From positions 1-31,670 of the forward strand of contig JADNRV010000466.1 in assembly GCA_015499995.1 (NCBI GenBank): 31,670 bases of DNA. Reading direction: 5' to 3'. A program made the position numbers and the translations under genes. Positions 22,714 to 31,670 of the stretch are shown here, one piece after another; positions within the stretch are counted from its first letter, which is position 1, and the number at the start of each line of letters is the position of its first letter. Source of the stretch: Flammula alnicola (lineage: Eukaryota; Basidiomycota; Agaricomycetes; Agaricales; Strophariaceae). Under the pieces are notes generated by a model. It saw only the letters and a program-made list of their open reading frames with translations, was not told the DNA's origin and searched no databases.

Positions 22714-24834
22714 ATGGGAAACAGCAAAGGAGAACCGTACTTTGGTATGACGGGCACGAAGCTCAACGTATGGGTGACTGTAGCTTGTACAACCGCAATG
22801 ACTCTGTTTGGTACGAGATCAATTGTTTTGCAGGTTTCGCTTGCCTCATGAGAAAGCACAGGCTATGATCAGGGTGTTTTTGGCGGCATTATCGTCACTC
22901 CAGATTTTCTGGAGACGATGGGAAACCCTGGTCCAAACCTTCAAGGAACGATCGTCTCATTGTATGACATTGGATGGTGCGTCTTTCTAATTCATGCCAC
23001 ATTGCTGGGCAGTGCTTGATGAGAAGACCCTCGCAGTTTCTTTGGTGCCATATCCACCTTCATTTTTGGAGAAAATCTTGGCCGCAAGAAAACTTTCATG
23101 ATTGGCGTTGTCATTATGTCTATTGGCGCGATTCTGCAGACGTGTTCGTTCACGGTTGCGCAGATGATCGTTGCTCGTCTGATAACAGGTGAGCGTACCC
23201 TCTACATGATACAGAGCTGACGACTTGATGGTGCCGAAGGTCTTGGTAATGGGTATGTGGAATCATTCGCGGGTGTTTTTTTTAGGCTGACTGACTCTGG
23301 CCGCATTAAAGTATCAATACGGCCACTGCGCCAGTCTGGCAAAGCGAGACCTCTAAACCCGCTTGGAGAGGAAAACTTGTGGTGTTTGAAATGATGTATG
23401 TAAAACAATCGTCTATACTCCTTGAATTCTCGCCTTCTTACCTTATTTCTTTGTATATTAGAATGAATATTGCTGGATTTTCTCTAAGCAATTGGATGAC
23501 ATATGGACTCAGTTTTGGGTCCGGAAGTGTGGCTTGGAGATTTCCAATCGCTTTTCAGCTGGTCTTCTCCCTCATCTTGCTCTCGACTATCCCCTGGCTT
23601 CCAGAGAGTCCTCGCTGGCTACTTGCTCACGGTCATCATGAAGAAGGTGTTCGTATCCTCGTCGCACTCGAGGGTTCTCATGCGACGGCAAAGGACGAAT
23701 ATATCATCAATCAAAGAGATGAGATCTTGGAGGCTGTGAGGATTGAACAAGAGACCGCGCCTAGTTGGGGGATATCCTAAAAGGACGTACCGGAGATACC
23801 GGTATGATTCAAAGGTTGCTCCTTGGTGCAGGTAACGTTAAAATGGACTCATCCTATGGCTGCATTGTACCTGAACTTCGGTCTTCCCAAACAGGCACGC
23901 AATGGATGCAACAATTGGTAGGCATTAATGTCACAAGCTATTAGTAAGTAAAATATACTGTCATACAAGAACGAAACTGACATAGATCTGTATAGTCTCC
24001 CTCTGGTTCTGCAGAACTCTGTTGGCCTTTCAAATAACCTAGCTCGACTTCTCGCCGCTTGCAACTCAGTATCTTACCTTTTCTTCTCTTTCGCCGGCCT
24101 CCTGCTTATCGAGAAAGCTGGAAGAAGAAAACTCATGATGTGGGGCGCAGCCGGTCAATGTATCTGCTATATCTTTATCTCGGGTCTTCTCTCACAGGCG
24201 AATGATCCTACGAATGGTACCAAATTCGGTGTGGGCGCGACTGCATTTTTCTTCCTCTACTACGTGTTTTTTGGAATATGTTGGCAGGTAGGGCATTTTA
24301 CACTGAAGAGGATGCGCATATATTTACGTGTGTCTCATAGGGAGTGCCTTGGTTATATCCAACAGAAATTAATAGCTTATCCATGCGAACGAAAGGTGCT
24401 GCCGTGGGCACTGCATCGAACTGGTGCGTTCTCTTGTTCTGCCCTTACATTTTACTACAAAGATGTGCCTTGATGGTAGGATATCGAACTATATCGTGGT
24501 ACAAATCACACCTCTGGGAATCGCGAATTTAGGTTGGCGTTTCTACTTGATTTGGGTCGTCTTTAATGCTATCTTTGTTCCGGTACGAGGACCTGTTCAT
24601 TATTGTTTGCTTCTCTTCTGCTCATATCTCGATTGTCTGCAGCTTATTTGGCTTGTATACCCTGAAACTGCTAATCGCCACCTAGAGGATATTGATCGGT
24701 TGTACCGAGAAGACAGATCCATGATTTTTGTCTTCAGGAATAAAGAGGCGATCCAGATTGAACGTCCTCAGCGATTTGTCGATGCAGACCAGGAAAGGAT
24801 TGATATGTTGGTGAGAACTGCGCGCGAAGATTAG
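22714..24834 (+). CDS. MFS sugar transporter, with a 1-nt frameshift
   Basis: This is a twelve-helix plasma-membrane hexose/sugar permease. Exons: 22714-22810, 22862-22976, 23037-23188, 23240-23252 (13 nt), 23312-23395, 23462-23831, 23895-23943, 23996-24287, 24341-24423, 24480-24582, 24643-24834. With one base restored they would encode about 516 aa, the usual length. Motifs: GYDQGVFGG, NLGRKKTF, PVWQSE, PESPRWLL, QQLVGIN, PTEIN and PETANRHLEDID. The sixth exon is out of frame by one base: after TAPSWG the frame runs into a stop at 23778-23780, while the family sequence DILKGRTGD continues in the next frame. The break falls at a run of five G (23767-23771). This may be a true inactivating deletion or a sequence error. 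It is typical of sugar porters; exact substrate unknown. Confidence 0.9.
23240..23252 (+). other. 13-nt microexon of the sugar transporter
   Basis: GTCTTGGTAATGG lies between an AG acceptor (GCCGAAG) and a GTATGT donor. It supplies GLGNG between LITG and INTATAPVWQSE, the conserved sugar-porter segment, and both junctions keep phase. Confidence 0.85.
23767..23771 (+). other. Frame break in the transporter at a G run
   Basis: Five consecutive G occur where six would keep the frame. Exon 6 length (370 nt) is one short of what the phases of exons 5 and 7 require. This independently supports a missing base in the exon. Confidence 0.8.
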
Positions 24835-25557
24835 GGGGACGTCCAGGTCCAGGTAGAGGATTGACACCGTTTTAACTACAGTTTGTAAACCCAACTTATG
24901 AAACGTGAGTATCGAATCTATTTGGGCAGTCCCAGCTCCATCCTTTGCTCCTGAAACTGAAACTGGAATGCCATAAACGCCCCAGCTGAACTTCGTCATG
25001 GCCACCACGAAGAGCACCGTCTTCTTCAGGCCCACAGTTGGCATCCTCCTCTCTTCATCGACTACCAAGTCTGTTCATGATATCTTTTATAGTAACATCG
25101 AACATTTCAATAATGGTTTATGTGTTATGTTTCTCAGAAAATTTGCATGACCCACCGGACTCGTAGCACCTCCCGTCTTGGTTTCATCTCGCCAATGAAT
25201 TACTGTAGAACCGGTACATATCGCGATCAATTGAAATGTCTTTTTGAGTCTCGTAAGTAAGTGTAGAATCTCAGCGAATTCTAATCGCGTTCTGTGACTT
25301 TCCTCACCTTCGAGATGGCCGTACCTCGCTATGCTAGTTTAAGTTATGACCAAGTGCCAGTTTTCTACGAGAACGTTTAATATGTCCTGTCTGGTCGTTT
25401 CAAGCTGCATTTGGAGCATAACTTGACCAATATGATATCCTTCCACAAATCAATTGCGAAGAGCAATAATACAAGTAATACAATTATGGGGGTGTGTTCG
25501 AAATTCCCTGCCGGTGGTAAAATCTGAATTACAACAGTCCGGACGTGCTCCCTATTC
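24835..25557. other. Convergent intergenic region
   Basis: This holds the 3' flanks of the transporter (plus) and the MYND gene (minus). The minus-strand open frame 24682-25068 is antisense to the transporter end and has no motif. No gene is seen. Confidence 0.5.
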
Positions 25558-26417
25558 CTACCTCCGCCCACCGTGAGTTCTGCTGTCCAGCATTGGCAAA
25601 TGTTCGTTCAATGTGTAAGTGAGCTCTGCTGACCAGTTAGGGTTGTATGGAAGAAGATTCGCGACCGTGAGGTCGATCGGTGCAGTATAATGATCAAGTG
25701 GCTTGGGAAGACTGGGGTCAAGGAACAGCATCCGCATCAAACCCGGACGATGGGCCATCATAAACTCAACTAGATCAGGACCAGCTTTGTATCTCCAGTC
25801 GAAAAGAGAGTGTATCTCCTCCATGGAAGCACACCGTGCAGATTTGAGAGAATGTCTGTAATTAAAGCGGGACTTCCGAGAACCACCAAGAGACGCGTTT
25901 TCTGGAGTAATGGCCACGGTTTTGACCTCGACGAGGAAAACGTGGGTGTCTTGAGCATAAAATGAGTAAAGTCTAAGTACGAGATTGGATGTCCTCACCT
26001 ATTCGTTTCCAGTCTTCTAGGATCCCAAGAGCACTGATAGCAGCCCCAGCCGCATAGGACCTGGCATTGTCGCACCACTTGACGAAGGACTTATGCTTGG
26101 CCTCAACCTCGTCGCCGAGACTTTTGCGCACATTTCGTACCGCGCTATTTGTTCTGCAACATATCTTGTGCTCGGGCCAATGAGCCTTCTGACAGGCCTT
26201 GCTCTGGATAATCGAAAGCGAGTGTGAGAAATTTAGTCTACCAAGCAGGTAAGATCATGCGACGCACACAGTAGCGAACAGTCTTGCAGGAGGCACAGGT
26301 CTTCAGCAACTGTCCAGGCGGTAAACATCGCTCACAACTCGTAGGATTAGAGCAGCCTATAGTTCCCTGAACATGTTTTGCGCAAGCCTCGCAATGCTCT
26401 CCAGCCGTGCGTGACAT
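25558..26417 (-). CDS. MYND-type zinc finger protein
   Basis: Three exons (26268-26417, 25999-26203, 25558-25949) give 248 aa. The N-terminus carries a MYND zinc finger spread over the first intron: CERC, then CASC, YCSKACQ and HWPEHKICC, matching the CxxC...CxxC...C...C...H...C pattern. A preceding Cys cluster (HCEACAKH, GCSNPTSC) is unusual. The remainder is a mostly helical-looking region of unknown fold (WCDNARSYAAGAAISALG, VFLVEVKTVAITPEN, MEEIHSLFDWRYKAG). MYND fingers mediate protein-protein contacts; many small MYND-only proteins of Agaricomycetes have no known role. No SET domain is present. The second intron uses an AAG acceptor. It is divergent from the GT18 gene, 497 nt away. Confidence 0.87.
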
Positions 26418-26914
26418 GATAGTCCTCGAGGAGGAACTGTCGTCGGATAAGCTGACAGCGGTTCGTTAACCGATCTAACTGCGCTAGTTGACCGAGTAAG
26501 GTGTGTTTTTAGATTCTTAGTCACCTACATGGAACCCCCTTGGCCCACAGCACATATAACATCTGCTTGCAAGGTTAATACCAGGACGCTCGATGAAAGG
26601 TGAACTACACACTGCATAATTACTCCCGCCTAAACTTGAGAGAAAAGTCCAACTTGAAGTCCAAAAGCTCACCGTTGGAACTTGGAAACCGTGACCAAAA
26701 AGGAAGATCTAATCTGCCCAATAAACCCTATCAAATCATTTCATTATCAGGGGGGACTTTCAGGGCCTGTCTGACAGGACACTCGGTTCAATTATGTATT
26801 TTCCGTGCTCTTTCATGCTTGGTGAAAACATCACCCATCGCATTGTGATCGCTGGCAAGATCGTTTGCAACATATCTAGCTCATCTCCAAGATACTCCGT
26901 GATCCACACTTCCC
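26418..26914. promoter_or_regulatory. Divergent promoter of MYND and GT18 genes
   Basis: This 497-bp stretch lies between two divergent start codons. It must hold both promoters and leaders. I see no clear TATA box or repeated motif and no small gene. Confidence 0.5.
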
Positions 26915-28864
26915 ATGATCATCTCAAAGAACTCTGTCTATGTGAAGGTCATTGTGATTTTCATCTCAGCTGCCTTTCTGTATAGCGTCTTCGGATTTTC
27001 AAAGAGGAGCCAGAGCGCACTGGGGGCCAGAATTGGCGCAGAAGCCGCATTCCAATCTATCGGATACACACTAGCACCCTCACGTATAACGAAATATTTC
27101 CCTCCACTCGATCCTCAACGGCGGGATTATCATGAATGGAACGCACAAAGTTTGAGAGAGTTGCATATATGTCTGGCGATTGAGAATTGTGGTCCGAATC
27201 AGCAAAAGGTCGCCCTATTGGCTGCCCATTGGTTCGAGGAGGCTGTAGTTCGCAGTTGGCGAGGAGGAGAGGGTGTTTGGTGCGTAAGTTAAAAGGTGTA
27301 CCACATCTCTTTCATATTAAATTCTCGTGTCCTAGGGCATTGTCTGTTGTAAGTACTCAACCATACGTATGTTGTTTGTGCTCGAGACCCACACCTTATA
27401 CGCAAGTATAGAAACCTACGTGCTCTTGGCTACACCACTCTCTTTGCAAACAGTTTTGGTGAGTTATAATGTCTGCATTGTTCGAAGTAGTTTTCGAACT
27501 ACATTTCATTTCTGCATTTCAGATGAGGCGCTGCAGCAGTATCGCATGTTTCCTGACTTAGTGAGAGTGAGTTGTCTACCCGTGTAATGTTCGTCTTGGT
27601 CAATTCGCTGTAGGTGGTCATTCGCAATTAAAGCAGGCGAATGTCATCAAGACCCAAAATGCGTGAAAGGGCCTACAAATCCAACGGGCATACCAGCATG
27701 GAAGATTTTCGACTTTGAGTTTTTCGCGTCCCATGGTGGGCACTTCCACGCATCGCTCATGAAGGGCAAATGGATTCTTTCCGCCAATCCAGACCCCCGT
27801 GTTCAAAGTGAGGACGAAAGTCCGATACAGTACATCGGGTCAGTCATTTACACAGCGTCCGATCCACCAATGTAGGGTCTTATACTTGGTCGTTCCTCAG
27901 ATATTCCATTGAAGAAGACTGCCAGAAAATACCACCCGTTCGACTGGCAGACCGCTCTCGTCAGATCTGGATGCTCATGAAGCAACTCACATATGTATAC
28001 AACGACAACTTTGCGTGGAACCGCTCATACTTTGCCCTCGCATCGGAAGAACTCGGTATGAACTTTGTCGGGGGATGGCAAGTGGACCAGCACTACGGCG
28101 GGTGGAACCCCGATCTTAAAGGCTTGATGACGGACATCGAAGATCGAGACCACGGCGTTATTAACTTTGGGCGCTTAGACCAGACAGAGTTTACACGACA
28201 GGTCAGGATGAGCAGGGTCATGATCGGTGTTGGAAGTCCGTGGTGGAGCCCATCTCCGTACAATGCCCTTTGTCAAGGAGTGCCGTTCATTAACCCAGTA
28301 AGCCCACCAGCTATGTTCAACCTTCTGTTCATTTATTCACGCAAGCAACGATTCCATTTAGATTCTGAGATGGAATACAAAGGACCCTTGGGATAAGTCG
28401 TCCTGGTATACTCAACATCCTTCATTAAACCAATTCGAGCCTCCGTAAGCATGTCTCAAAAAGGTGCTCACTTCGTCTGTTCATCCTCTTTCCCAGCTTC
28501 ATTTACAACGTCCATGCAAAAGATTGGGACGGCTTCATCGAGGCTATCAAAACTGCTTCGAGGACCGAGATTCCGAGGTTCATTTTCCATCCAGGCAATT
28601 GCTATATGACTGCGCTGACATCGGGATGTTCTATCACTCGGATTCCAGTTTCATCCCAAACCATATGACAGAAAGAGCGGTGCAAGAGCGTTTGAGAAGG
28701 CTCATGGAAACGGACTGGAAAAGTAAGGCGGCAATCCTTTTAGAGGAACGACTGGCAGATGCAAAATCGGGTCAGAAAGCCTATGTGAGTAACAACATGC
28801 ATCAATGCTCCAGTCAGGACCTAACGAGGACTCCTGTTTCGCGGCTCAGGTTTTCGAGCTTTGA
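26915..28864 (+). CDS. GT18 (MGAT5-like) glycosyltransferase, with a 1-nt frameshift
   Basis: This is a probable type II Golgi membrane protein: a short cytoplasmic tail and a helix at about 9-28 (YVKVIVIFISAAFLYSVFGF) precede a GT18-like catalytic region. Exons: 26915-27279, 27336-27348 (13 nt), 27407-27458, 27523-27566, 27614-27838, 27901-28297, 28362-28444, 28497-28577, 28649-28784, 28850-28864; about 469 aa if one surplus base is ignored. Family-like segments: WRGGEGVWALSVYRNLRALG, NPTGIPAWKIFDFEFF, FAWNRSYFALASEELG, GRLDQTEFTRQVRMSRVMIG and SPSPYNALCQGVPFINP, the last being the best landmark. GT18 in animals adds beta-1,6-GlcNAc to N-glycans; the fungal acceptor is unknown. Exon 5 reads into a stop at 27629-27631 (AATTAA); the frame resumes one base later (AGECHQDPKC). 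Confidence 0.85.
27336..27348 (+). other. 13-nt microexon of the GT18 gene
   Basis: GGCATTGTCTGTT lies between GTCCTAG and GTAAGT and supplies the end of W plus ALSV, linking GGEGVW to YRNLRALGY in phase. Confidence 0.8.
27626..27633 (+). other. Frame break in the GT18 gene
   Basis: Exon 5 (225 nt) is one base longer than its neighbours' phases allow, and CGC-AAT is followed by TAA. Dropping one base from AATTAAAG gives R-N-K-A-G-E and restores the family frame. Acceptor alternatives nearby do not solve it without losing VVIRN. Confidence 0.75.
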
Positions 28865-29315
28865 CCGAGCAGCGCTTTGCAAGTTGCGATTTGGACCATT
28901 CTAATAATTTCAGAAGATATACCATAGTGCTTGTATTTATGTTAATATACCTAAATGTACTGTATTCAGGTTTCAGCAGGAAATCGGACGACGAAAACCC
29001 AACCCGTAAGGTACATCATTACTTATAGATGGGTTTCATCTAGAGTAGAGACATTTTGAGGGTAAATAACATATTTTAAAAAATCCGTGAGCAAGGTAAT
29101 TACATGGCAGGAGCTCAGGGCGGTTTACAAAGACACCCGACTTTAATGAGGTAGCGCATTGCCCGCCAGAAGGAAGAGAGCGCGACAAGAGAAACTCATG
29201 CATCGAGTTTAGGCTTGCTCAAAATAGTACCGCCTCTTCGAGATGCCAAAACACTGCTCGAATGTAGGCAGTGATTGCTTCGATGTCTAAGACTGCATTG
29301 CTTACACTTTTGACA
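28865..29315. other. Convergent intergenic region
   Basis: This holds the 3' flanks of the GT18 gene (plus) and MTO1 (minus), AT-rich near 28900-29100. No gene or repeat is seen. Confidence 0.5.
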
Positions 29316-31650
29316 TCAAATTTCAGCAGTGGATAGGCGCTGGCTCTGACTCCACGTCCGCTTGGCATGCCTTAACAGAGAAACCAAGGATGTCGGAGTC
29401 ATGCCCTCTATCCTTTTCGCAGCACCCTTTTATTGCAAGACGAAGATTAGTACCGCTCAGAAGAATTTAAGCATCGACGTACGATTGTCGTAGGTTTGAC
29501 GAGGCGTAATTTCTCTATTACTTCAGAGCTCAAGCCCAGAACAGAGGAGTAGTCCATCTTCGGGTCAAGGATAAGCGACTCGTCTTCGTTAAACGCCCGC
29601 ACGTCGGCTTCTTGCCGTGCCAAGTGTGCATCATATTGGCCTAGCGCCCAAAGAGAATGTGTCAGAGAAGGCGACGCAGATACAGTTACTTGTCTTACCG
29701 TCAATGTCAATCCACGTCAGAATATGAGGGTGGATCTCCTTGAGGCTCGGTACCAAGTTCATCAGGTGAGCGGTTGTGATCCCAGGATAGCGCAATATTT
29801 CGAAGGCGCTGAGATTAAGGGCTTCAGTCATTGCCATTCCTATTTGATCAATCGACTGACCTTCGAGCAATGCCATCGTATTGGACAGTGATGCCTTGAT
29901 TTGCCCAAGCTTGCGGGCTTAACGAGGTCGATTTCAGGAGTTTCTTCATATCAGACATCGCACGCCTTGACCTGTCAAACTTGACCCATCTGTCGTCAGA
30001 CACAGCACCGGCCAGACGACCTGAGGAGAAACGTCTTAAATCTGAACTTCGCTGCAATGTAGCTAACAGAAGTGCCAACCTTTTTCTGTCAGCCTCAAGT
30101 CAGCGTTATCGCTCCGGATGCTCATCCGATACTCTGATCGAGAAGTAAACATGCGATCTACGACAGATTAATTGAGTGGAATGATGACAGAGAGCCCCAA
30201 AAACATACGCACAGGGTTCCTCTGCGCCCTTTACTATCAGGTCATCTATCATCACACCCGTGAACCCATCTGCACGGGAAAGCAACAGTGGCGGTCTTCC
30301 TAAGGCTGCTAAACCTGCGTTGATACCCGCCACGACTCCTTGGGCAGCTGCCTCTTCGTATCCAGTGGTTCCTAATATCACAAACGGTAAGTGAGAGGCA
30401 CATGACACGATGAGGGATATTACCATTGATTTGACCTGCGAGAAATAGACCCTGGTGGCTGCGATGAGTAACAAGTCTGCATCTTGAAATTTATTATTAC
30501 CTTGACTCGATGTGTCTCCAATGTAGCTGTTGCACAAAAATTATTCAAATATATCCACCTATGAGGAAGGCAGACACTTACGACCAAGTTCCCTTGGATC
30601 AATATAATCGTACTCCACGCCATACGCTGGTCTAACCATCTTGACATTCTCAAGTCCTCTAATGGTCCTCATCATTGGCTCCTGAATTTCTTCTGGCAAG
30701 CTGCAAGAGATTCCATTGGGGTAAATCACATCTAAGTCGTTCCTTAGCAAACATAGATCAAGGAAACAGGATATTAAATGCATACCGGAGTCGTAACCTT
30801 CTGGTTCGAGCCAAACCGTATGTTTCGCTTTGTTACCGAAGCGTATGATTTTTGCCTCGAGAGAGGGGCAGTACCGAGGCCCTAAAGCACGACAAATGTC
30901 AGGCAAGTAAAAGACAGACAAAAAATTCAAATACCTTTCCGTGTCTCTTGAATGTGGACACTAAGATGCATATTATCTTTCACGATCTGATGTGTTTCAG
31001 GCGTCGTTGCGGTCTGATAACAGAACACTTGGTTGTCCTGTTGGCGATGTCAGGAAATTCCAGCGACAACTAGCCCAAGAAACTTACCGCATTATCTACA
31101 GCGTCATGCAAAAAACTAAATGGCACAGGCACGGTATCTCCGACTTGCCTTTCCAAGCCAGTGAAATCGATAGTATTGCCGTCAAGTCGTGCAGGAGTTC
31201 CAGTTTGTAACCGGCCAAGCTTGAAACCGGCAGCATTTAGAGACGCTGATAGACCAACTGAAGGTGCATCGCCGAGCCTACCAGCGGGAAATCGCTTCAA
31301 TCCTATTTAAATGTATTCAGAGCAAGTCATTCCGAGAGAAAGCTGTAATCACCCATATGGATTTCTCCCGACAAGAACGTTCCAGTACATACAACAACCT
31401 GAGAACAGTGGATGATATCCTTATTTTCTGGCAGACTGTGAATATATGCGCCCATTCCGAAATAAAAAGCTAATAAAAAGCTTTACTAACCTAATTTAAC
31501 CCCAGTAACCTTCCCCCATGGGTTATCTGAGTCCGGGTCGAATATTAAGTCGAACACACTTCCTGCACGAACGTCAAGGCCCGGATAGTCGAACAAAAGC
31601 TTTTGCATGTTTTCTTTGTATAGTTGGCGGTCAATTTGAGCTCGAGGACC
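29316..31650 (-). CDS. MTO1: Mitochondrial tRNA U34 modification enzyme MTO1 (MnmG/GidA family), 5' end outside window
   Basis: This is an FAD-dependent enzyme that, with the GTPase MSS1/MnmE, modifies wobble uridine of mitochondrial tRNAs. Fourteen exons lie in the window: 31491-31650, 31353-31427, 31088-31302, 30935-31037, 30786-30881, 30585-30731, 30501-30526, 30424-30451, 30213-30371, 30080-30157, 29861-30020, 29699-29808, 29483-29640, 29316-29426. They give 541 aa, all in phase. Family landmarks: [114 protein letters not shown], the C-terminal [11 protein letters not shown] and [15 protein letters not shown]. The N-terminal FAD-binding GxGxxG segment and any mitochondrial presequence (roughly the first 100-150 aa) are missing, because an intron runs off the right edge at 31651. 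The extra C-terminal tail ends in a stop at 29316. Confidence 0.97.
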
Positions 31651-31670
31651 CTGCAAAATATCAGCAACAG

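Noticed and set aside
23736..23764. 29-nt intron that would repair the transporter frame
   Set aside because: It is shorter than any supported intron here and would remove a conserved segment; kept only as an alternative explanation.
24682..25068. Minus-strand open frame of 128 codons
   Set aside because: It is antisense to the transporter C-terminus and carries no motif.

Overview
The window looks like nuclear DNA of a filamentous basidiomycete, most likely an Agaricomycete. The genes are dense and broken by many short introns (mostly 46-77 nt, GT...AG). They include families I associate with mushroom-forming fungi: a DUF6533 membrane protein, a GT18-like transferase and a lineage-restricted secreted protein. 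No bacterial or organellar features are visible. All gene models were built by hand, joining exons so that splice signals, reading phase and family motifs agree.

Layout, left to right. 1-2002: no gene supported; one 15-bp tandem repeat. 2003-2921 (-): five-exon secreted protein. About 3302-3400 (+): probable relic of an aquaporin exon. 4092-4784 (-): two-exon acidic protein of 210 aa, unknown function. 5989-7173: non-autonomous DNA transposon with perfect 326-bp terminal inverted repeats and TTA target-site duplication. 7645-9364 (+): DUF6533 multi-pass membrane protein. 9935-11746 (-): CDK1/Cdc2 with ten exons, one of only 6 nt. 12655-14294 (-): GPN1 GTPase. 14550-15700 (+): stand-alone SRA-YDG protein, divergent from GPN1. 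16311-16844 (+): signal peptidase complex subunit 1. 17772-21940 (+): KIN1-type kinase with KA1 tail. 22714-24834 (+): MFS sugar transporter with a 1-nt frameshift. 25558-26417 (-): MYND zinc-finger protein. 26915-28864 (+): GT18 (MGAT5-like) transferase, also with a 1-nt frameshift. 29316 to the right edge (-): mitochondrial tRNA-modifying enzyme MTO1, its 5' part outside the window.

The genes do not form a biosynthetic cluster. It is an ordinary housekeeping neighbourhood (cell cycle, Pol II import, secretion, polarity, mitochondrial translation) mixed with faster-evolving genes on the left and a recent transposon insertion. The most unusual points are the CDK1 microexon inside the ATP-binding loop, three ACGCGT (MCB-like) hexamers in one long CDK1 intron, the apparently identical arms of the inverted-repeat element, the SRA-only protein, and two single-base frame breaks in otherwise intact genes.
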